A stretch of DNA of 44,682 nucleotides from Bacteroidaceae bacterium (GCA_017541265.1 JAFXZK010000124.1:1-44682); one strand, 5' to 3'; shown: positions 17,775 through 28,600, counted from the stretch's first letter. A program made the numbers and translations. Notes: a model not told the origin generated them from the letters alone.

Positions 17775-20477
17775 ATGAAACGAGTCATTACATTTTCTGT
17801 GTTATTATGCACACTGCTTGCAATGGGGTGTCTGCCTATGCAAGCCGAAATGGTGTGGAAGAAGGCAGAGGCTTTGCTGACCAATGCTTCTCAGATTACG
17901 TCGAACAATTCCGAGAATGGCTTCCCACCCAGTAACCTGCTGCGTCCCGAGAGCGAGGGCGTCGGCACAAATCAGTACATCTGGCATTCGTCGTGGAGCA
18001 ATCCTGGGCCTTTGCCTGCTGGCACAGACACCTATCTGCAAGTACACCTGAACGAGGCTCAGCAGCACATCATCTTCACGATGATAGGCTCTACCTGGTC
18101 TTCAACCTACGACACGCCTACGGAAATGATTATTCAGGTTGCCGACGCGCCAACAGGCGAATGGACGGAGGTGGCGCACCTGAAGAACATGGACCAGGAC
18201 TTCTACGGCTTCTCGCCAGACCGCTATGAGTCTCCTCACCTTGATTTGGGTGCTGCCCATACATACGTTCGCTTCGTGGTGAAGAAGACCGTCAATGCGG
18301 GCAAGAGCAACCGTTACGATGCCAATGGCAATCCTTTCGTCTCGCTTGGACGCTTCCAGGTCTATCGTGCCGAGGAGGGAGAGCCTGACCCTGTCAACCC
18401 CGAGGACAACATCAACTTGCTCTTCATCGGCAACAGCATCACGGCAGGTGCCACCCTCGGCAACGCCTCCACACAGGCTCCGCCCATCGTCTGCCGCTCA
18501 CTGATAGCCGAGGCGACGGGCGTCAACACCAATGTCTATAATGGCGGACACTCCGGCATCACCACTTTCGGCTATATGCCGGGCCGCGACGACTTCACAC
18601 GCATCGTCAGCAATGCCAAGGCACTCAAGAAGGCGAACGGCGGACTTATATATATATGTATAATGTTAGGCACGAACGACAGTGCTTGCTCCGGCACGGA
18701 GGGCGCCCCTGTCGCTCCCGACACATACCGCACAAACATCAAGGCCATCATCGACAAGCTCATCGCCGAAGTGCCCGACTGCAAAATCCTCCTCAACTAT
18801 CCCATCTGGTACAGCCCCAGCACCTACAACGGCGCGAAGTACCTGCAGGAAGGGCTTGACCGCCTGCGCAGCTACTATCCCGTGCTCGACGGCATTGTGG
18901 AGGAGTACGCACAGGTCTATGCCGGCAACCGTGGCGTGTGGGAGTACTTCGAGAACAACTTCGCCCTCTTCACCCGCGAGAGCGGCAATGCCGGCTACTT
19001 CTACCTCCATCCCAACGTGAACGGTGCCAAGCGTCTTGCCGAGATATGGGCGAACAGCCTTTTGGAGCTTATCGAGGCCGACGGCGTAGAGGTGAAGAAC
19101 CCGTTGCCCGAGTGGAACACCTTCAAGCCGCAGAACAACAAGAAGTACAGCATGAAGACAACCCGGGGCGACATGGGCACCAAGGACGGCAAGCTCACCA
19201 GCACTGTGAAGACGGACATCGGGGCCACAAAGGGCGAGTTCGCCTTCATCACCCATCAGGGGCAGCTCTATCTCTACAGCATCAGCGACCATGCGTTCAT
19301 GTACCGCGACCCTGTGTCCTATCAGAGCGACTGGAGCAACATCATCTGCTCCAACGAATACCTGCAGCCCATCAAGGTAAACTACACAGGCACCCCGGAG
19401 GCCTATCCTTATTATATCACGATGGACGGCTATGTCTTTAACAGCGCCTCCAGCACACAGACGGGCATCTGCGCCAACACCTATACGCCCCACGACGCCG
19501 GCAACCAGACCACCATCACCGAGGAAGGCGATTTCGACCCCTCCGAAGCACTCGAAATCCTTGCAAGCTATGTGGAAAAGCAGCCTACCGTCTATGAGCA
19601 GACACTCCCCACGGGCGCAAAGCTCATGGTGTTCTGCGCCTCGGAGGAGAACGCCAACGGCAAGGCGGTCGTCATCATTCCGGGCGGCGGCTACTCTTAT
19701 GTGGCTGGCAGCTATGAAGGTTCCGACTGGGCCCCTTTTTACCTTGATCTCGGGTTTACCGTTGCGGTGCTCACCTACAACCTGCCTCACGGTAATCCCG
19801 AGATTCCCCTTGAAGACGGACGCGCCGCCCTGCAGTACTTGCGCGACAATGCCGAGGCGTTGCGTATTGACCCCAGCCTCGTCGGCGTGATGGGCTTCAG
19901 CGCTGGCGGACACCTCGCCAGCACCATCGCCACACACCTCACGGGCGACGAGCTGCCTGCCTTCCAAATCCTCTTCTATCCCGTCATCTCGATGGATAAA
20001 CGCTACACACACGCCGACTCCAGAAAGAACCTTCTGGGCGACAATCCAAGCGACGAACTCGTCAACCTCTACAGCAACGAGCTTCAGGTCACTGCCGAGA
20101 CACCGCCTGCATACCTCTGCTGGGCTACCAACGACGAGGTCGTCAAGCCCACAAACAGCCAGAAGTACAGGTCGGCATTGAAGAACGCCGGCGTGCCCGT
20201 CACCGTCAAGACATTCTCGTCGGGCGGTCACGGCTTTGGCTTCAAAACCACCTTCACCTACCACAGGCAGATGCTCCAGTCCCTCACCGATTGGCTGCAA
20301 GGGCTGGACGGTGTCATCACCAGCCTCTCCGAATGTTCTGAATACTCTGATTATTCTGAACACTCCGGGAGCCTCTATGACCTCAGCGGACGAAAAATTG
20401 CAAATTGTAAATTGTCTAATAGCAAATTGCCGAAGGGCATTTATATCTTGAATAACAGGAAGATAGCAGTCAAATAG
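17775..20477 (+). CDS. Bimodular secreted esterase: SGNH hydrolase plus alpha/beta-hydrolase (acetylxylan esterase-like)
   Basis: A 900-residue protein with a signal peptide (about 1-24). A discoidin-like domain (25-200) is followed by an SGNH/GDSL hydrolase (about 212-435): FIGNSIT with Ser221, LGTND with Asn300, YLHPN with His411. A spacer beta domain (about 450-585) leads to an alpha/beta hydrolase (about 605-845): IPGGGYS oxyanion strand, GFSAGG with nucleophile Ser708, ATNDEVV with Asp786, GGHGFGF with His818. The second module resembles acetylxylan or feruloyl esterases of Bacteroidota. The tail SLYDLSGRKIANCKLSNSK...GIYI is a CTD. Likely role: removing acetyl or other acyl groups from plant polysaccharide at the cell surface, with two active sites per chain. 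A weak TAACTTTA box lies at 17733-17740; the gene is divergent from CotH. Confidence 0.92.
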   Translation: MKRVITFSVLLCTLLAMGCLPMQAEMVWKKAEALLTNASQITSNNSENGFPPSNLLRPESEGVGTNQYIWHSSWSNPGPLPAGTDTYLQVHLNEAQQHIIFTMIGSTWSSTYDTPTEMIIQVADAPTGEWTEVAHLKNMDQDFYGFSPDRYESPHLDLGAAHTYVRFVVKKTVNAGKSNRYDANGNPFVSLGRFQVYRAEEGEPDPVNPEDNINLLFIGNSITAGATLGNASTQAPPIVCRSLIAEATGVNTNVYNGGHSGITTFGYMPGRDDFTRIVSNAKALKKANGGLIYICIMLGTNDSACSGTEGAPVAPDTYRTNIKAIIDKLIAEVPDCKILLNYPIWYSPSTYNGAKYLQEGLDRLRSYYPVLDGIVEEYAQVYAGNRGVWEYFENNFALFTRESGNAGYFYLHPNVNGAKRLAEIWANSLLELIEADGVEVKNPLPEWNTFKPQNNKKYSMKTTRGDMGTKDGKLTSTVKTDIGATKGEFAFITHQGQLYLYSISDHAFMYRDPVSYQSDWSNIICSNEYLQPIKVNYTGTPEAYPYYITMDGYVFNSASSTQTGICANTYTPHDAGNQTTITEEGDFDPSEALEILASYVEKQPTVYEQTLPTGAKLMVFCASEENANGKAVVIIPGGGYSYVAGSYEGSDWAPFYLDLGFTVAVLTYNLPHGNPEIPLEDGRAALQYLRDNAEALRIDPSLVGVMGFSAGGHLASTIATHLTGDELPAFQILFYPVISMDKRYTHADSRKNLLGDNPSDELVNLYSNELQVTAETPPAYLCWATNDEVVKPTNSQKYRSALKNAGVPVTVKTFSSGGHGFGFKTTFTYHRQMLQSLTDWLQGLDGVITSLSECSEYSDYSEHSGSLYDLSGRKIANCKLSNSKLPKGIYILNNRKIAVK
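20333..20428 (+). repeat. Two in-frame simple repeats at the esterase CTD
   Basis: At 20333-20366, 9-base units (TCTGAATAC, TCTGATTAT, TCTGAACAC) encode SEYSDYSEHS. At 20394-20428, AAATTG-type units encode IANCKLSNSKLP. The first motif recurs at 32908-32945 in coding DNA and at 25425-25455 between genes. Confidence 0.8.
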
Positions 20478-20504
20478 CTCTCATGCTGAAACATGCCTGA
20501 AAAA

Positions 20505-20604
20505 GTCCCCGTTCTTATGGCGATAAGTACAGGGACTTATGGTGATAAGTACAGGGACTTATTGGAATAAGTACAGGGACTTTTGGCGGCATGTGCAGGG
20601 GCTT
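20505..20604. repeat. 22-bp hairpin array 2
   Basis: Four complete 22-bp units (20505-20526, 20527-20548, 20549-20570, 20571-20592) and a partial fifth. Each junction forms a hairpin ACTTAT-nnnn-ATAAGT with a 6-base linker ACAGGG. The first GTCCCC and the GGGAC of unit 2 add a second, outer pairing. The array starts 27 bases after the esterase stop. The gap to the next gene (20478-20750) otherwise holds only AT-rich leader and a -7 box. Confidence 0.92.
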
Positions 20605-20673
20605 GAATGTTAAAAAAAACTAAAATAGGAAAATTTTTGTTATAACTATAGCAGAAGGTTCCTGCAAAATGTT

Positions 20674-20681
20674 TATATTTG
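20674..20681 (+). promoter_or_regulatory. -7 element upstream of the 20751-25355 gene
   Basis: TATATTTG matches TAnnTTTG and leaves an AT-rich leader of about 60 bases before ATG at 20751. No convincing -33 element. Confidence 0.55.
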
Positions 20682-20750
20682 CAAGTCAGAAAGTGTGTAA
20701 AACCACTAAAATTAACATAATTTATTTCAAAAACCTTTAATTTATTAACA

Positions 20751-23700
20751 ATGAAAAAAAGTTACTTATTTCTGATGATGTTGTTCGTTCAACTCATCAT
20801 GGGTGGCAAGGCATTTGCTGCTGATCCACCACAGGCAGAGTATGAAGCTGCACTTGCAGCTATCCCCAGTGGCGCCTACTACATTACCACAGAAGTGGAT
20901 GGCGTCAAGTACTATGTAACTGCCTCCGGCTCTTTGGAAGAACGGTATGAGGGTATCGAAGCCTCTGAGGGACTGTTTACAATTAACCAAGTAGATGCCT
21001 CTGCGGCAGCAGATAAGCTTTATGATGTTGCCTTCCATATTGAAGGAGCTAATGGACACTTCTCTAATACCACGCTATCCAACGACAAAGCCATTCTGAA
21101 ACCTGGTACCGGGGTTTTCCGTTTGGATACCGGTAATAACCGTAATGACTGGGAAAGCCAGGTGTTTTATTTGAATGAGGAAGGCAAAATTGCCATTCGT
21201 TCTTGCAACACCGCCTATGCTGAAAGCAGTTGGAAGGACGCAGGCCGTGCTTTCTGGACCTATGAGGTTGACGAAGCCGGCGAAGTTGTCTATGGCGATT
21301 TCGGTCCCATGCCTGCCTACAGCTACGAACCCGCTTACATCTGGACATTGGAGCAGCCCGAAGGTAAGGAACAGGTTTATATGGTTCTCAATAACTTATA
21401 TGGCAAATATGAAGACTTAGTTTGGGAAGACGTTGATGAACCTAGTACCTTAAATATGGGTACGGAGTTCGGTCAGTTGTCCGATTGGGACAGTTGGAGA
21501 GAATTATGGAATCTGTTGCAAGAAGTTAAAACTATTTGCGACAATTTTGTAGATCCAGAGTATGATTACTATATGGATCCCGATGCTCCCACTCTTGAAG
21601 ATGCCGAAAAATATGCAGCAGATGCCGACTCCCTGTACCAGGTGATTCTCGACAGCGAGGTGCCCTATACAATGGAGAATGGCTACTATCGCATTTATGC
21701 GGTGAAACGCTACAAATCCGGTACCAATGAGGAAACAGGTGACCCCATACTTGTTGACAAAGCCTTTGCAGCTTCATTCGACAAGGCTAATCATCCGGAC
21801 AAGGGTGTGTATGGCACTGCCAGAAAAGACCTTGCCAACTTCGTCTGGGAGCTTACCAAGAGCGAAACAGGTGACAGCGTGATGATTAAGAACGTTGGTA
21901 TGGGAACATACATCAGCTTCTCTTCTCCTTCCGCTAATCGTGTCGTGATGACCGAGGATGTGAACGATGCAAGCTATGTGCAGTTCGACTATGCTGGTAA
22001 CGATTATGTCGAGCCTGATGGCGTGAGCGATTATAGGGATCTCTTCGCAATCCGTCTTGCCAGCTCAAAGAGAGTCAGTGGAAGCTATATCCATCAGAAC
22101 AATCACGGCTCTCAGGCAGACGATAGCTCTCCTTGGGGTGCATACGAGACAGACCGCGGTGCAGACGAGGAGTTGACCTTCTGGAATACAACACGTAGCT
22201 ATGATGTTTCCGCAGTCGATAAGTGGACCAGCGAATGGTTCCTTGAGCCTGTATCAGAAGAAGAGGTTGCAGAACTCGTTGAAGCCTTTGGCCCCGTTGT
22301 GAACCACGAACTTTTGGTTCAGAAGAACCAGGCACTGCGTGACAAGGTTCTCGAGACTTTGACGCTTGCCAAGGACATTACCCATGTTAAGATGATTACT
22401 TCTGTCAACCAGCTTGACAACCGTTTCGGTGACTCTTCTGAAGGTCAGAACCCCGGTAACTTGTTGGATGGTGACGGAACCACCTTCTGGCACACCACAT
22501 GGCATGGCCTTGCTGAAGGCGTAGAACCTTTCTACTATTATGGTGAAGGTTACGAAGAAGGTCTCGAATGTCATTTCCTCCAAATTTCCGGTATGGAGAA
22601 GATGGTTGGCAACTGCGAACTCTACCTCAGGGAAAGAGACGGTGCAGACAACGACCGTGTGAAGACCTTGGTGATTCAGGGTACAGACGACTTGTCGAAA
22701 GCAGATGATGAGTGGGAAGAAATTGCAAGACTCACACTCCCCCACACAGGCAAGGGCGAAGAGAACACTGTTCCCTTCACCGTAGCAAAGAGTTATCCGT
22801 ACATTCGCCTGTTTGCCATTGAAGTTAACTCAAGTTTCCGTCAGTTCTGGCATGCATCAGAGATTCAGATCTATACATTAGAGGAGAACCCCAACTCTCA
22901 GTTCGTAATGATGGGTCAGGTGGCTCAGGATTTGCAGGACGCTTACGATACTAACTGCGCTATTGCCGATGCAGACCTCACGGTCGAGAATTATCAGGCA
23001 TTGCTCGATGCTTACAATGCATTCATGGCTGCTGGTCTTGTTGATCCTGCTGAACTGCGTGCTGCTCTGGAAACATACGCCAAGGCTACCGAGGGCGTTG
23101 TAGAAGGTCAGAATCCCGGCCAGTGGGCAGACAAGAGCATCGCCGACCAATATGATGCCCTCTATGCAGAAGCTCAGGCTTACAACAAGGCTGGCAAATA
23201 CACCGTTAAGGATATTCACAAGTATGCCGTAATGCTCAAGGCTATGCAGAAGAGCGTGATGGAGAAGGCCAACGTCGTTGAAACCGACAAGTGGTACCGC
23301 ATCATGGTTCCCACAGAGGAAATGTACGACGCTTACGGCTTCAGCAAGGAAGGCGTGGACAAGGCTAATGACCTTATCGAGGAACAGTGGAATGTTCCTG
23401 GCACCTTTGTTACGACAGCCAAGTTAGAGTCCGAAGAGGAAACTTATATTGACGATGAAACAGGGGATGAAAAGACCAGGACCATTTCTTGGCTTGAGGC
23501 TATTAACGGTGATGATGTTCGCGAGTCTAACCGCCTGTTCTTCATGCCAGACGACGATATCGAAGACAAGGCTGTCAGCATGTTCCGCTTTGTCGAGAAA
23601 GAGGCAGAGGGCGTTGACTATGCTCCTCTCTTCATAGACGCTAAGGAGAACATGATAATGGCTCTTGACATGAGCAACTCTTACACACGCGTTGATACAC

Positions 23701-25355
23701 TTATTACTAAGGCTTCTCAGCTCTCAAGTAATGCAAGCGACGAAGCTGAAGGTAAGGATCTCGGTGCTTTGATTGACAATAATCCCAGCACCTTCTGGCA
23801 CAGCGACTGGCACGTGAAGGTTATTGCTCCTCCATATCTGCAGGTTGCTTTTGACGAACCCGTTTCTGGTCTTGTTCAGGTTGAAATTACACGTCGTAAC
23901 AATGGCTTTGGTCACATCGTACGCATGTACGTTCAGGGTAGTAATGATGGTGAGACATGGACGAACATCGGTTACCTCGAGGCTCCTTACGGTGGCACTG
24001 CCGGCGAAACAATCGCATGCCTGCCCATCGACCTCGGTGGCGAGTTCAGCAACCTTCGCTTCATCAATACTTGCAGATGGCTTAATGGCGGTGGCAACAG
24101 CGCTGAAATGGATCCCTTCGCAGAACCCAAGGGTGCAGATGAGTATGATAAGACTTGGACTTACTTCCATGCTGCTGAGTTCCAGCTTTATTCTGTAGTA
24201 CCTGCAAAGGAACCGAGTGCAAGTGCTCAGGCTCTCCAGGAGGCTTACACAACAGCCAACAAGATTCTCATTAAGGACGTTACCGCAGAAGACCTCGCTG
24301 CAACAGCAGGTGCTTATAGGGCATTCCGTTCTGAATTCAATGCCGAGGAGGGCAAGGACGTTCTGCCTTACGGTATTGATAAGGTTGCTCCTGTCTATGC
24401 TATTCAGAACAAGGCTACCGGTCTGTTCGTGAACGCCAACAATGGCAATGGTGGCAACACCAACGATGTCAACCTGAGGACCATTCCTACCTTCTTCGAT
24501 TACAAGGCTCTTGGTTATGAGAGAAGCTTGTTGCACGGCACGCAAATCAATGGCACTACTCCTAACAACCTGCATGCCGGTGAATCCAACCGCAGACTCT
24601 GCACATGGAGTTCTACCGAAGCTACCTCTAACTCTGGTCTCGTTATTGTTGAGGCAGACGAAGAATATGTAGCTCCAGAATCGTTCACCTTCTTCAAGGA
24701 CATCAAGCCCGGCCGCATCGCCGACTGGTGTCACAGTGTGACCATCACTCCCGTGGAAGCTAATGAAGAAGCAGGTGCCTACATGGTTGTCGGCCAGTTC
24801 ACTGAAGGTGAAGATGAAGATGCAGAAACCTTCATCGCTCTGCAGAAGATGGCTGTTATCGAAGCAGGCAAGCCCGCACTCTACATCTTAGGTGACACCA
24901 CAAGCTATGATGCAGAAGACGAATACGTTGAACCCATGAAGTTCACTATCTCCGGCGCCGAGAAGCCTGTAGTGGAGAGCACGGGAGTTAACGGTCTCTT
25001 CGGCACCCTCGTTCCCGTTACGCTTGACAAATATGAGATCTTCTTCAACGGCAACCATGCAGAATGCAAGGAAGGACAAGGTCTTACTGCATGCAGCGCA
25101 TACCTTGACCTCGAAGTTTGCCCGCAGACTAATCCCGGAGGCTTATACGACTTCGTTATCGTGCTCGGTCAGGCAGCCAGCGATGTTGTCGACGGCGTGA
25201 AGGATGTATCTTCTGCTCTTGAGAACATCAGCAAGCCCGGCAATGTTTACAGCATGGACGGCAAGCTGCTCCGCACGAATGCTACCCTCAACAGCCTGAA
25301 GACAATGGGCAAGGGTATGTATATCCTCAACGGTGTGAAAGTTATTGTTAAGTAA
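20751..25355 (+). CDS. Very large secreted protein with two discoidin domains and C-terminal sorting tail
   Basis: A 1534-residue protein with a signal peptide (about 1-23, ending AFAADPP). Residues about 35-205 match the N-terminal domain of the 9158-12322 product (YYVTASGSL, LSNDKAILKPG, DWESQVFYLN, AIRSCN, SSWKDAGRAFWTYE, YSYEPAYIWTLE). Discoidin domain 1 is at about 548-710 (GNLLDGDGTTFWHTTWH...ASEIQIY), a helical FIVAR-like stretch at about 720-870, and discoidin domain 2 at about 985-1150 (LGALIDNNPSTFWHSDWH...AAEFQLYS). The CTD (VYSMDGKLLRTNATLNSLK...KVIVK) ends the chain. It is a probable surface glycan-binding protein; no catalytic residues are recognised. A strong terminator follows the stop codon. 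Confidence 0.88.
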   Translation: MKKSYLFLMMLFVQLIMGGKAFAADPPQAEYEAALAAIPSGAYYITTEVDGVKYYVTASGSLEERYEGIEASEGLFTINQVDASAAADKLYDVAFHIEGANGHFSNTTLSNDKAILKPGTGVFRLDTGNNRNDWESQVFYLNEEGKIAIRSCNTAYAESSWKDAGRAFWTYEVDEAGEVVYGDFGPMPAYSYEPAYIWTLEQPEGKEQVYMVLNNLYGKYEDLVWEDVDEPSTLNMGTEFGQLSDWDSWRELWNLLQEVKTICDNFVDPEYDYYMDPDAPTLEDAEKYAADADSLYQVILDSEVPYTMENGYYRIYAVKRYKSGTNEETGDPILVDKAFAASFDKANHPDKGVYGTARKDLANFVWELTKSETGDSVMIKNVGMGTYISFSSPSANRVVMTEDVNDASYVQFDYAGNDYVEPDGVSDYRDLFAIRLASSKRVSGSYIHQNNHGSQADDSSPWGAYETDRGADEELTFWNTTRSYDVSAVDKWTSEWFLEPVSEEEVAELVEAFGPVVNHELLVQKNQALRDKVLETLTLAKDITHVKMITSVNQLDNRFGDSSEGQNPGNLLDGDGTTFWHTTWHGLAEGVEPFYYYGEGYEEGLECHFLQISGMEKMVGNCELYLRERDGADNDRVKTLVIQGTDDLSKADDEWEEIARLTLPHTGKGEENTVPFTVAKSYPYIRLFAIEVNSSFRQFWHASEIQIYTLEENPNSQFVMMGQVAQDLQDAYDTNCAIADADLTVENYQALLDAYNAFMAAGLVDPAELRAALETYAKATEGVVEGQNPGQWADKSIADQYDALYAEAQAYNKAGKYTVKDIHKYAVMLKAMQKSVMEKANVVETDKWYRIMVPTEEMYDAYGFSKEGVDKANDLIEEQWNVPGTFVTTAKLESEEETYIDDETGDEKTRTISWLEAINGDDVRESNRLFFMPDDDIEDKAVSMFRFVEKEAEGVDYAPLFIDAKENMIMALDMSNSYTRVDTLITKASQLSSNASDEAEGKDLGALIDNNPSTFWHSDWHVKVIAPPYLQVAFDEPVSGLVQVEITRRNNGFGHIVRMYVQGSNDGETWTNIGYLEAPYGGTAGETIACLPIDLGGEFSNLRFINTCRWLNGGGNSAEMDPFAEPKGADEYDKTWTYFHAAEFQLYSVVPAKEPSASAQALQEAYTTANKILIKDVTAEDLAATAGAYRAFRSEFNAEEGKDVLPYGIDKVAPVYAIQNKATGLFVNANNGNGGNTNDVNLRTIPTFFDYKALGYERSLLHGTQINGTTPNNLHAGESNRRLCTWSSTEATSNSGLVIVEADEEYVAPESFTFFKDIKPGRIADWCHSVTITPVEANEEAGAYMVVGQFTEGEDEDAETFIALQKMAVIEAGKPALYILGDTTSYDAEDEYVEPMKFTISGAEKPVVESTGVNGLFGTLVPVTLDKYEIFFNGNHAECKEGQGLTACSAYLDLEVCPQTNPGGLYDFVIVLGQAASDVVDGVKDVSSALENISKPGNVYSMDGKLLRTNATLNSLKTMGKGMYILNGVKVIVK

Positions 25356-25372
25356 ATAACCAATCTATCAAT

Positions 25373-25415
25373 AGAGGGAGCCTTTCAGGGAAAGCCTGAA
25401 GGCTCCCTCTTTTTA
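25373..25415 (+). terminator. Intrinsic terminator of the 20751-25355 gene
   Basis: A stem of about 16 bp (AGAGGGAGCCTT... with ...AAGGCTCCCTCT, one bulged T) and a short loop is followed by TTTTT, 18 bases after the stop codon. Confidence 0.95.
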
Positions 25416-25424
25416 ATTTAATGG

Positions 25425-25455
25425 AAATATCTGAGTATTCTGAATAATCTGAGTA
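25425..25455 (+). repeat. Intergenic TCTGAGTAT/TCTGAATAA simple repeat
   Basis: Units ATCTGAGTAT, TCTGAATA and ATCTGAGTATTTTGAG lie between the terminator and composite repeat copy B. They are the intergenic counterpart of coding repeats at 20333-20366 and 32908-32945. Confidence 0.7.
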
Positions 25456-25472
25456 TTTTGAGGAGTTTTGTC

Positions 25473-25583
25473 CTGGCGGATTTGCAATCCGCCAGTATAG
25501 AATATAAGCATTTACAATGCGATAAACAATGAATAGTTGGATTACAAATCCCTATACCCAATACGAGCGGATTACAAATCCGC
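25473..25583 (+). repeat. Composite palindromic intergenic repeat, copy B (four hairpin modules)
   Basis: Module 1 is 25473-25495 (arm CTGGCGGATT, loop TGC), module 2 is 25508-25520 (GCATT, TAC, AATGC), module 3 is 25539-25551 (GGATT, ACA, AATCC) and module 4 is 25567-25583 (GCGGATT, ACA, AATCCGC). Order, orientation and the AGAATATAA spacer match copy A. Together with the terminator, simple repeats and an AACTTC tract (25621-25671) it fills the 324-base gap; no clear promoter for the protease gene is seen. Confidence 0.93.
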
Positions 25584-25679
25584 CCGAACGTCCGAATGAA
25601 GCCTTCAAGCAACCAAAACTATCGTCCTTCAACTTCTTTAACTTCCTCTAACTTCTTTAACTTCTTAATACCTTGTTAA

Positions 25680-28600
25680 ATGAAAACAAAGATTCTGCTA
25701 TTGATAGCTTGTCTGGTGCCTGCCCTTGGCTGTATGGCACAGATAGAAGATTATACCCTGCCCGATGGCAAGGTGGTGAAGATTGACCGCAGCGTCTTTC
25801 CTGACCTCAAGTACGATGTAACACCCAAAGCCAAGCCAGCCGACTATGTGGCTCGGCGCAAGGCACGCAAGGCGCAGGCACAGCTGCCGCCCTACGTCTA
25901 TAACGGACAGGACAAGTACTTTCCGCCCATCTTCAACCAGAGCGGCGGGTCGTGCGGCTCGGCAGCCGGCGTGGGCTACCAGTTCACCCACGAGATGAAC
26001 AGCTATCGCGATGCCGATGCTTCCCTGCCAGAGAACCAGTATCCCTCGCACTTCACCTGGCTGATGGCTTATCAGACCAGCTCGACCGAGGGAATGGCAA
26101 AGGCCAACGGCATCCCCAATGTCCCCACCTACGGCGGACGCACCTATAGCAGACTCTTTGGCCCACAGACGCACGACGACCCCGACTACGGATGGATGCA
26201 AGGCTACGACAAGTGGTTCGCTGCCATGTGGAACAGGTCGGCCTACAACATCAGCCTCAGTCCAACCAACACCGCAGAGGGCAGGCAGGAACTCAAGGAA
26301 TGGCTCTACAACCATAGCGGCGACGAGACCATGCACGGCGGCGGTGTGGCAGGCATCGGTGTTGCTGCCGGTGGCACATGGGTCGCCATCCCTAACTCCC
26401 CCGCCAACAAGGCGGCAGGCGTTGTCGGCATGAAGTATGTGAAGAAATGGGGCGACACCTTCAACCATGCTCTTACCGTCTGCGGCTACGACGACCGCAT
26501 TGAGTTCGACCTCGATGAAGACGGCATAGTCGGAGAGGCGGAGGAAGACGAGGTTGGCGCCTGGATTATTGCCAACTCGTGGGGCGACGGCTGGGAGAAC
26601 AAGGGCTTCATCTATTGCCCCTACAAGTACAGCTATGCCGTCGATAACGACACATGGACATGGACGCCCGGCGCATTTATCATCCGACAGGATTACCGTC
26701 CCTTGCGCACCATCAAGCTGTTGATGGAGTACAGCCACCGCAGTGAGCTTCTCCTTTCTGCCGGCATTGCCGAGAACGTGAATGCCACCAAGCCCGAGAA
26801 GACCATCCCCTTCGAGCACTTCCGCTATGCAGGCAATACCCTTGGGGCCGACCCCGCTCCCGAAGTGCCCATGCTGGGACGCTGGGCCGACGGTATGCAC
26901 TACGAGCCGATGGAGTTCGGCTACGACCTCACCGACCTGACCTTCTCCGTGGACCGCACCAAGCCGTTGAAGTACTTCTTCATCGTCAAGACAAAGACCG
27001 GCGCGATAGGCACAGGACTTATCCACAAGGCATCCATCATCAACTATGAGATAGAGAATGAAGGCGTGGAGATTCCCTTCGCGCAGGAGAACGTCACGAT
27101 TCAGAACAAAGGGAAAGAAACCATCATCACTGTCATTGTGCCTGGCGAACAGCTTTACCCACCGACGAACCTCAGCCTTGAGGACGGCGTGCTGGTCTGG
27201 ACGGCTCCCCAAACATCGAGCCTCATGCTTACGGGTTATCATGTCTATGAAGGCACGACGTGTGTGGCACAGCTGCCCGTCGAGCAGACTTACTTCACGC
27301 CAGCCGCCAGCGCCTCCGATGCGTTCACCGTCAGGGCTGTCTATCAGGCGGGGCAGTACGAACAGGAGTCCGCTTCCAGCAATGCCGTGGTGCTTGAGTT
27401 GCCTCAACAGGGTGCCAACCAAATCGTCAACATGAACGAGGGCAGCATCGTCATACCGAATGCCATTTCCGAGATGCTGGGGCAGGCGACTATCGAGTTC
27501 TGGATGCGCAACGACAAGAACGTCAGCTACACGCATCAGGTCGGCCCCGGCTGGGGCACGTTCCTCTTCCACAACAGCAGCAGCGGCACACTTTCCGTGG
27601 GCTGGGACAGCAGCGGCTCAGACAGGCTGAATGTCTCGGGCGTCTTCTCTACGCTCAAGAAGTGGAACCATATCGCCATCGTCATCAATGGCAGCACCCT
27701 CACGCTCTATGTCAATGGCATTAAGAAAGGCACGATTACCTCTAAGACCTACTCTGGCCTTACAGCCTTTGGCGACCTCCAGTTTGGCCGCACCTCAGAC
27801 ATCAACCAATGGTGGATAGGCGGCTTGGACGAGATACGTGTATGGAAGACGGTGCGCACGCAGGCAGAGATAAGAAACAACATGCGCGTCCACATTGCTG
27901 CGCCTGCTTTGCAGCCCGACCTCTTGGTGTACGTTCCTATGGAAACCATCGAGGTGGAAGGCGAGACAAGGCTTCGCGAATATGTCAGCGGCAAGCACGC
28001 CTACTTCCGCGCCATCGGCACGCACGAGGTCGTGGAGGACGAAAGCCCGTTCTCCGGCACAGCGCCTACGCCAACGCTCACTATCTCCGAAGAGAGTGGC
28101 ACACATTATGCCGGCATACCTTTCCGCCTGACAGCACAGACGTTGCTTAATGCGACGGCTTGGGAATGGAAGGCTCTCTCTAACGGAGAGAATTTAGAAG
28201 GGTCTTTGTCTGGCATGTCTCCCACTTTCCTCTTCCCGGGTGCAGGTACATATAATATAATGTGTACGGCAACCTACGCCGACGGCAGTACGCTTTCAGC
28301 CGAGAAGGAGATTACGGTCAACGAGGGCGAGGCTCCTGTTGCTGCCTTTGAGGTGCTCAACGATACGCTGCCAGCAGGCGACCGCTTCAGCTTCATCAAT
28401 CACAGCGAAGGCAGCGGCTGCACCTATCAGTGGAGTATGCCGGGAGCCGAGGTGGAGCAGACGAAAGGCACCAATGCCACCGCGCTCTATCCCACAATAG
28501 GCACTTTCGACGTTACCCTTACCGCGACCAATCCCCACGGCTCCAGCAGTGTGACCAAGCAGGTGACGGTGCGCGAGTCGGCTCCTGCTGCCCGCTTCGA

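Noticed and set aside
18666-20363. 565-codon minus-strand open frame inside the bimodular esterase gene
   Set aside because: Antisense to two intact catalytic domains; no domain or start context of its own.
23724-24734. 336-codon minus-strand open frame in the discoidin protein gene
   Set aside because: Antisense to the second discoidin domain; no recognisable motif.
26508-26549. Dockerin domain in the protease (DLDEDGIVGEAEED)
   Set aside because: Only a single Ca-loop-like string between the catalytic His and Asn; no second repeat as required for a dockerin.
25698-27572. 624-codon minus-strand open frame opposite the papain-like protease
   Set aside because: Shadow of the protease frame; composition follows codon bias of the opposite strand.
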